Assembly (NCBI GenBank): GCA_024803745.1
Contig: JANJXV010000152.1
Location: 806,001-870,000, forward strand
Length of the DNA: 64,000 nucleotides
Direction: 5' to 3'
Origin: Megascapheus bottae
Lineage: Eukaryota; Chordata; Mammalia; Rodentia; Geomyidae
Position numbers and translations under genes: made by a program. Numbering within the stretch: position 1 is the first letter of the stretch; every line of letters begins with the position of its first letter. Below, piece by piece: positions 58,144-64,000 of this stretch. The notes beneath the pieces are model-generated. The model ran no database searches and was not told where the DNA came from. It saw nothing but the letters and a program-made list of their open reading frames with translations.

Positions 58144-59507
58144 AGATCATTTTCCCACTAATTATAATTATTCCAATAACCTGATTATCTAACAAGATAA
58201 TCTGAATCTATTCAACAACCCATAGTTTTATGATCTCCTTAGCCTTTATTATTAATCTTGTCTCCCCATATTCTAGTGTACACTTCTCCATCTTGTTTTT
58301 TTTCTGACCTTCTATCCATACCTCTACTAATTCTCACTTCTTGATTAACTCCCCTAATACTTATAGCAAGTCAAAACCACTTAGCCAAAGAATCCCCATT
58401 ATGAAAAAAGACATATATCTCACTTTTAATTATTCTACAAACACTGCTGATCATGACTTTCTCAGCTACAGAGCTGATCCTATTTTATATCCTATTTGAA
58501 GCTACCTTAATTCCAACCATAAGTATTATTACACGATGAGGGAATCAGACAAAATGACTGAAAGCAGGCTCATACTTTTTATTCTACACTCTACTGGGCT
58601 CTATTCCACTCTTAATTTGCTCTAATTTACCTATACAAATCTACAGGAACCTTAAACATATGTTCACTACAACATATACCTAAAATTGATATACCCACAT
58701 GAACAAACAATGTACTGTGACTAGCATGTATAATAGCATTCATAGTAAAAATACCATTATATGGTCCACATTTGTGACTCCCTAAACCCCATGTTGAAGC
58801 CCCAATTGCAGGTTCTATAGTACTTGCTGCAATTCTTCTAAAACTAGATAGCTATGGAATAATATGAATATCATTATTTATCAAGCCAAACTCAGAAAAG
58901 ATTATCTCTCCATTTATCTTATTATCTCTTTGAGGTATACTAATAACTAGCTCAGTTTGCCTAGGCAAACAGACCTTAAATCACTAATTGCTTACTCATC
59001 AGTTAGCCACATAGCTTTAGTTATCCTAGCTATTATAATCCAAACCCCCTGAAGCTATATAGATGCCACAGCTATAATAGTCTCTCATGGGCTAACATCA
59101 TCAGCCTTATTCTGCTTAGCCAACAGTAATTACGAACGAGTTCATAGCTCAACAATACTATTAACATGAGGCCTACAATCAATTCTACCCCTAATAGCTA
59201 TATGATGATTTTTAATCTCATTAACCAATCTAGCCTTACCCCCAACCATTAACTTAATTGGAGAACTGTTTATTATTATTTCAACTTTTAAATGAGCCAC
59301 TACAACCATTCTATTAACAGGACTAAATATACTAATTACAGCAGCTTATACATTATATATACTAATCTCAACTCAACGAGGAAAATTCCAACTCATCCTC
59401 TAAACTTAAAGCCTACCCACACTCGAGAACACTCTCTAATTTTATTACATTTACTCCCTATTGCTCTATTAACACTAAAACCATAACTAATTTTGGGCCC
59501 TCATTTT
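58137..59507 (+). pseudogene. ND4: ND4, frameshifted (NUMT)
   Basis: Starts MLKIIFPLIMIIPMTW. Breaks: T8 run at 58,296-58,303, about 58,645, one base lost at about 58,962, and an in-frame TAA at 59,484-59,486 near the end. Between them the protein is clear ([39 protein letters not shown]). It abuts tRNA-His. Confidence 0.88.
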
Positions 59508-59574
59508 GTAATTATAGTTTATAAAAACACTAGATTGTGAATCTAGAGATAAAGATTAAACCCTTTTAGTTACC
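59508..59574 (+). pseudogene. trnH: tRNA-His (NUMT)
   Basis: Anticodon GTG in 'agattgtgaatct'; GTAATTA/TAGTTAC acceptor with one wobble. Confidence 0.88.
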
Positions 59575-59575
59575 C

Positions 59576-59639
59576 GAAAAAGTAATTGCTAAGAACTGCT
59601 AATTCTTATGCCCCATATATAAAAATATGGCTTTTTTAC
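59576..59639 (+). pseudogene. trnS1: tRNA-Ser(AGY) (NUMT)
   Basis: Lacks the D-arm, as in all mammals; 'aagaactgctaattcttatg' holds the GCT anticodon. Confidence 0.85.
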
Positions 59640-59708
59640 TTTTATAGGATAAATAGTAATCCGTTGGTCTTAGGAACCAAAAAATTGGTGCAACTCTAAA
59701 CAAAAGTA
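59638..59708 (+). pseudogene. trnL1: tRNA-Leu(CUN) (NUMT)
   Basis: ACTTTTA start; anticodon TAG in 'ggtcttaggaacc'; ends AAAAGTA. Confidence 0.88.
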
Positions 59709-61507
59709 ATACATCTAATAATTTTCTCTTTCATGTCTATTCTTATTATTCTTTTAAAACCATTAATATCAAATACCATGTATAATAAAAACTTAAGTAC
59801 TCATAATATATTAACTGTAAAATGGGCATTTATCATAAGCATTATTCCAATAATCATTTACTTGAATCTTAATAAAGAGATTATTATTTTAAATTGACAC
59901 TGGATTACGATTCATACTATTAACATCACAATAAGCTTTAAATTAGACTTCTACTCAATTATATTTATACCTGTAGCCTTATATGTCTCATGATCAATCA
60001 TAGAATTCTCATCTTGATATATAAAACACGATCCCTATCTTAATCGATTCATAAGCTACCTTAGTCTATTTCTAATCGCTATACTGATTCTAGTAACCGC
60101 AAACAACATGTTCCAGTTATTTATCAGATGGGAGGGAGTAGGGATTATATCCTTTTTACTCATTGGGTGATGATATGGAGAACAGATGCAAATACAGCAG
60201 CCTTACAAGCTATTATCTATAATCATATCGGAGATGTAGGACTCGTAGTTGCTATAGCATGATTTTACAAAAATTTTAACTCTTGAGAATTTCAACAAAT
60301 TCTTTCTTTAAAATTGACATCAAATCTACCCTTAATAGGATTAATTCTTGCTGCTATTGGAAAATCGGCTCAATTTGGACTACATCCTTGACTACCGGCT
60401 GCTATAGATGGACCCACTCCTGTATCAGCATTATTACACTCAAGCACTCTAGTTGTAGCAGGAATTTTCTTACTAATTCGATTTCATCTCTTATTATCTA
60501 ATAACCCCATAATACTATCAAGTATAATATGTATTGGAGCAATAACAACCTTATTTACAGCTATCTGTGCACTCACACAAAACGATATTAAAAAAAATTA
60601 TCGCTTTTTCAACCTCCAATCAATTAGGCTTAATAATAGTAACATTAGGAATTAATCAACCCTATCTAGCATTCTTTCATATTTGTACCCACGCCTTTTT
60701 TAAAGCAATATTATTTATATGCGCTGGGTCCATTGTCCATAATCTTAACGATGAGCAAGATATTCGCAAAATAGGAAGTATCTCTAAATCAATACCTATT
60801 ACTTTTTCAGCTATAATAATCCGAAATCTAGCCCTTACAGGAATACCTTTTCTATCTGGCTTCTACTCTAAGGACCTAATCTTTGAATCAATAAATACTT
60901 CTTACGTCAACTCATGAGCCCTAACAACAACACTAATTGCCACATCATTAACAGCAGCTTACAGTACACGACTAGTTTACTTTGTCCTATCCAACCCACC
61001 ACGATCAATAACTATAGTATATAGAAATGAAAATAATAAAGAACTCACCTTTCCAATCCAACGTTTATTATTAGGAAGTATCTTTGCAGGTTTTATCATA
61101 TCAAGTTATATTCCACCAATAAATACACAAAATATGACTATACCTATTATAATTAAATTAACAGCTATATTAGTAACAATTATAGGAGCCATAGTAGCCA
61201 TAGAACTTAATTTAATGACTCAATATATAAAAGTATACCCTAACAACTATAAATTTAATTTCTCAATCATCTTAGGTTATTTTCCACTGATTATGCATCA
61301 ACTCCTATCAATAAAAACACTAAAATTTAATAAAAAATTGCAACTTCATTGTTGTATTACATGTGACTTGAAAAAGTGTTACCTAAAAATATTGAATTTA
61401 CACAGAGTATGGTATCTCCAATAACTTCAAATCTGAAGGGGCTAGTTAAATTATATTTTATATCTTTCATATTATCTATAATTATCTTAATGATATTGAT
61501 TGTATAG
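59709..61507 (+). pseudogene. ND5: ND5, frameshifted (NUMT)
   Basis: ATA start. Lesions: AGA at 60,126-60,128 where FIGWEG has G (a mitochondrial stop); one base lost at about 60,180; A8 run at 60,590-60,597; a frame change at about 61,335. Core segments are sharp ([40 protein letters not shown]). It ends TAG, overlapping ND6 on the other strand. Confidence 0.88.
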
Positions 61508-62027
61508 CCCCACGAGTAATTTCAATAATAATAAAAACTCCTACAAGCGGGGATCAGGCTGAAATAATCATAAATCAATTTCCTAAGCTATACATACTAC
61601 CTACCCCGATAGGATCCTCACGGACTACCAAGATCTCTTCACCCTCATAACCCAGTAAATCTAATTCTAAAATAGGAGCTGACAATAATTCTAACTCCCC
61701 AGCATCCATAAACAAAGCAATTAAAATAATCTCTAAAATAATGCCAGAAAATAATAAGAATCATAATCAGATATTAGAACCTCAAACCTCAGGGTACTCT
61801 TCTGTGGCTAAAGCAGTTGTATAACCAAAAACTACAAGTATTCAACGTAAGTAAATTAGAAATATTATGAGTTGTATATAAGAGCATCCATGATATAAAA
61901 CAATTCCACACCCAGCACCCCCACTAATAATTAACCCAAACCCCGCATAAATTGGTGATGGCTTAGCCACCACCACAACAAACCCAAGGACTATGGCTAT
62001 TAAAAGAAAATTATTCAAATAATTCAT
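61485..62027 (-). pseudogene. ND6: ND6, open reading frame intact (NUMT)
   Basis: The only protein gene on the minus strand of the insert, as in mtDNA. ATG at 62,027 reads MNYLNNFLLMAM, KPSPIYAGFGLIISGGAGC, MLVVFGYTTALATEEYPE and FIIIEITRG, ending at AGA (61,487-61,485), a legitimate mitochondrial stop. 180 codons, slightly longer than usual, overlapping ND5 by 23 nt. GGM to RWM at the start of MLVVFGYTT may be decay. Confidence 0.82.
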
Positions 62028-62029
62028 AA

Positions 62030-62097
62030 TTTCTACATGGATATTAGCCACGACTAATGACATGAAAAATCACTGTTGTTTATTCAACTATAGAAAC
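62030..62097 (-). pseudogene. trnE: tRNA-Glu (NUMT)
   Basis: Between ND6 and CYTB; 'cacgactaatgacatgaaaa' is the typical reverse-strand core. Confidence 0.85.
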
Positions 62098-62099
62098 TA

Positions 62100-63238
62100 A
62101 TGACAATTATACACAAATCACACCCATTATTAAAAATTGTCAATCACGCTTTTATTGACCTGCCTGCTCCACCCAATATTTCAGGTTGATGAAACTTTGG
62201 ATCTTTACTGGGGATATGCCTAATTCTGCAAATCTCACCTGGTCTATTCTTAGCCATACATTACACATCAGATACTCTTATAGCTTTTTCATCAGTAACA
62301 CATATTTACCGAGATGTAATTTACTGCTGACTAATCCAATATATACATGCTAATGGAGCCTCCCTCTTTTTTATTTGTTTGTACATTTATATTGGATGTG
62401 GAATTTACTACGGATCTTATCTTTATGAGGAAATATGAAATATTGGCATCTTGCTCCTATTCTTAACGATATTTACAGCCTTTGTAGGATACGTTTTACC
62501 CTGAGGTCAAATATCATTTTGAGGTGCTACCGTTATTACAAATCTCTTATCAGCTATTCCTTACACTGGACAAGACCTAGTAGAATGAATTTGAGGTGGT
62601 TTTTCAGTAGACAAAGCAATCTCACACGATTTTTCGCGTTTCACTTTACCTTGCCATTTATTATCGCAGCTTTAGCTATAGTTCATCTTCTATTTCTCCA
62701 TGATACAGGATCTAACAACCCTCTAGGAATCCCCTCAGACCGTGATAAGATTCCATTCCATCCATACTATACCGCCAAAGATTTTTCTAGGAGTAATCCT
62801 ACTCATTATATTATTTTTAATCCTGATTTTATTCTTCCCAGATAAACTAGGAGATCCAGATAATTATATACCTGCTAATTCACTTAATACCCCACCACAT
62901 ATTAAACCCGAAAGATATTTTCTATTTGAATATGCTATTTTACGATCTATTCCCAATAAACTAGGGGGTGTAGTAGCCCTAGCTGATCAATCCTAGTTCT
63001 AGCCCTACTACCATATCTACATACATCTAATCAACGAAGCCTAGTATTTCGTCCATTCAGCCAATCCCTATTCTGAATCTTAGTATCAGACCTGCTTCTA
63101 TTTACATGAAGTGAAGGACAACCAGTAGAACCTCTGTTCATCATTATTGGTCAAACAGCTTCAATCTTATATTTCTCTATTCTCCTAGTCTTAATACCCA
63201 TAGCAGGCTTAATTGAAAATAAACGACTTAAATGAAGA
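62100..63238 (+). pseudogene. CYTB: CYTB, frameshifted (NUMT)
   Basis: Starts [20 protein letters not shown]. Frame changes at about 62,617 (base lost), about 62,785 (T gained) and about 62,988 (base lost). AGA at 62,913-62,915 replaces the W of the invariant KPEWYFLF. A haem-ligand change is not evident in the parts read. 1,139 nt, ending AGA, which is a normal mitochondrial stop. Confidence 0.88.
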
Positions 63239-63240
63239 CC

Positions 63241-63308
63241 ACTCTAGAAGTATAACTTTAATACTTAGGTATTGTAAACCTAAAAAGGGAGATATATTCC
63301 CTTAGAGC
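63241..63308 (+). pseudogene. trnT: tRNA-Thr (NUMT)
   Basis: Anticodon TGT at 63,273-63,275; CTCTAG/TTAGAG acceptor with one terminal mismatch. Confidence 0.82.
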
Positions 63309-63358
63309 AGATCAAGGAAAAGATTTTTACATCCTACCACCAACTCCTAACATCCTGA
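63309..63358 (-). pseudogene. trnP: tRNA-Pro, 3' half only (NUMT end)
   Basis: 'tcaaggaaaagatttt' and 'ctaccaccaactcct' fit the reverse-strand T-arm and anticodon side of tRNA-Pro; the rest is missing. The insert therefore ends inside this tRNA, before the control region. Confidence 0.65.
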
Positions 63359-63485
63359 TTTTTGCTAGTTAGTTGAAAACAAGAGTTTCTCAGAATTCCC
63401 TGTGACAGTCTGGCTTCCACCTGTGAATCTCTGACCTCAGCTTCTGGAATAGTTAGGATTAGAAATGTGAGCCACCTGCACCTGA
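63359..63485 (-). repeat. B1-like SINE half at the right NUMT junction
   Basis: Reverse strand: 'ctagttagttgaaaacaaga', 'ctgacctcagcttctggaat', 'gttaggattagaaatgtgag'. It starts within a few bases of the last mitochondrial base. Confidence 0.65.
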
Positions 63486-64000
63486 AACAGTGTATATTTT
63501 TACGGAACAAGCTGTTTCAGCTTCCTCTTATTCATTTGGTTAAACTACAGCTTACTTGATGAGAGGAGTTGTTCCATCAGAATCTTTTCCTGCCATATTT
63601 TACTCAATTTGTGTGTGCATTGATGCACATGACCCTATATGTATTCATGCATCATGATAATTGAGATCTAATTTCCATGTTTTAGAGAAGGAGAAATGTC
63701 CTTTGTTTCTCTGAGCCTGACACATTTCAACCAGTACCACATATGGCTATACCATTTCCCTACAATTAACATAATACCAGAAAAGGTAAGTGAAGAGGAA
63801 ACAGAAGTAGATTCATGCCTGCCTGTTGTCATAGTAGAGAAGAATAAGGATGTTCTTGGGACTGGATTTTCTTTTCACTGGGCCAAAAATATTCACTGCA
63901 CTAATGGATGGGAACCTGCTTTGTTCTGCTAAATCAATATTGCTATAGTGCCTTGTCCTACTGCTGGCTCTTCCTGAAAACCTCCAGCCCAGTTTATAAC
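63486..64000. other. Unassigned sequence to the window end
   Basis: No gene or repeat recognised. It does not resemble the continuation of copy A past 41,990. Confidence 0.3.

Larger units (their letters stand above)
54685..63358 (+). other. NUMT: about 8.7 kb of mitochondrial DNA in the nuclear genome
   Basis: Colinear with the standard vertebrate mitochondrial order: COX1(3'), S(UCN), D, COX2, K, ATP8, ATP6, COX3, G, ND3, R, ND4L, ND4, H, S(AGY), L(CUN), ND5, ND6, E, CYTB, T, P(part). The H-strand-encoded genes read on the plus strand. It is flanked by nuclear repeats on both sides: copy B of the duplication on the left, a SINE on the right. Many genes carry frameshifts, nonsense changes or internal AGA, so it is a nuclear copy and not the organelle genome. 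No internal nuclear repeat was seen, so it looks like one insertion. An assembly join is a less likely alternative, because real mtDNA would be intact. Confidence 0.95.

Noticed and set aside
54978..62996. Short nuclear-code ORFs in the mitochondrial insert
   Set aside because: They are pieces of mitochondrial genes cut at TGA; read with the vertebrate mitochondrial code they join into COX2, ATP6, ND5, CYTB and others.
54685..63358. Possibility that this is the true mitochondrial genome in a mixed assembly
   Set aside because: Frameshifts in five or more genes, nonsense codons in ATP6 and AGA at conserved Trp sites cannot exist in working mtDNA, and nuclear repeats flank both ends.

Overview
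The window is nuclear DNA from a rodent. It is packed with SINEs of two kinds: an ID-like tRNA-derived SINE and a dimeric SINE with a B1-like (7SL-derived) left half. It also holds truncated L1s, microsatellites and decayed gene copies. The SINE mix recalls geomyoid/heteromyid rodents (kangaroo rats, pocket mice); that placement is my inference from recall, not a database match.

Layout. 0-5 kb: exon-like pieces of a broken RalGDS-family gene on the minus strand. 8.65-10.13 kb: last exon of a decayed C2H2 zinc-finger gene (minus), cut off at its 3' end by a SINE. 13.2-18.1 kb: two rearranged L1s, one a textbook twin-primed insertion with a 10-bp target-site duplication. 25.4-27.9 kb: an intronless, frameshifted retrocopy of a GOLGA2 (GM130)-like gene (minus). 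28-36.6 kb: L1 and SINE fragments and simple repeats.

36.6-54.7 kb is a locally duplicated block. A segment of about 4 kb recurs as a direct repeat 13.4 kb away, and other pieces occur in inverted orientation. In its middle lies the only long intact ORF, at 43,257-46,370 (1,037 aa). It encodes an elongin-A-related protein with five tandem TFIIS-N/LW (TND) domains instead of one, plus a short C-terminal match to elongin A. The elongin B/C-binding (BC-box) region is missing, and the usual basic tail survives only out of frame downstream. The linkers between domains contain a repeated GGATCC...GTGAG(T) motif that also lies just upstream of the start codon. This suggests the duplicated unit carried 5' noncoding/splice-donor sequence that became coding. 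A promoter-like module with a TATA box lies just upstream and is present in two more, inverted copies at 38.7 and 52.7 kb.

54.685-63.36 kb is a single colinear nuclear insert of mitochondrial DNA (NUMT) of about 8.7 kb, from the 3' end of COX1 through COX2, ATP8/6, COX3, ND3, ND4L, ND4, ND5, ND6 and CYTB to part of tRNA-Pro. COX2, ND3, ND4L and ND6 are still open under the vertebrate mitochondrial code; the others carry frameshifts, new TAA/TAG, or AGA codons. The left junction falls inside a sequence whose paralogue 12.7 kb away lacks the insert. The last 0.6 kb is a SINE plus unassigned sequence.

The candidate for a previously undescribed system is the five-TND elongin-A-like gene and the duplicated block that carries it.
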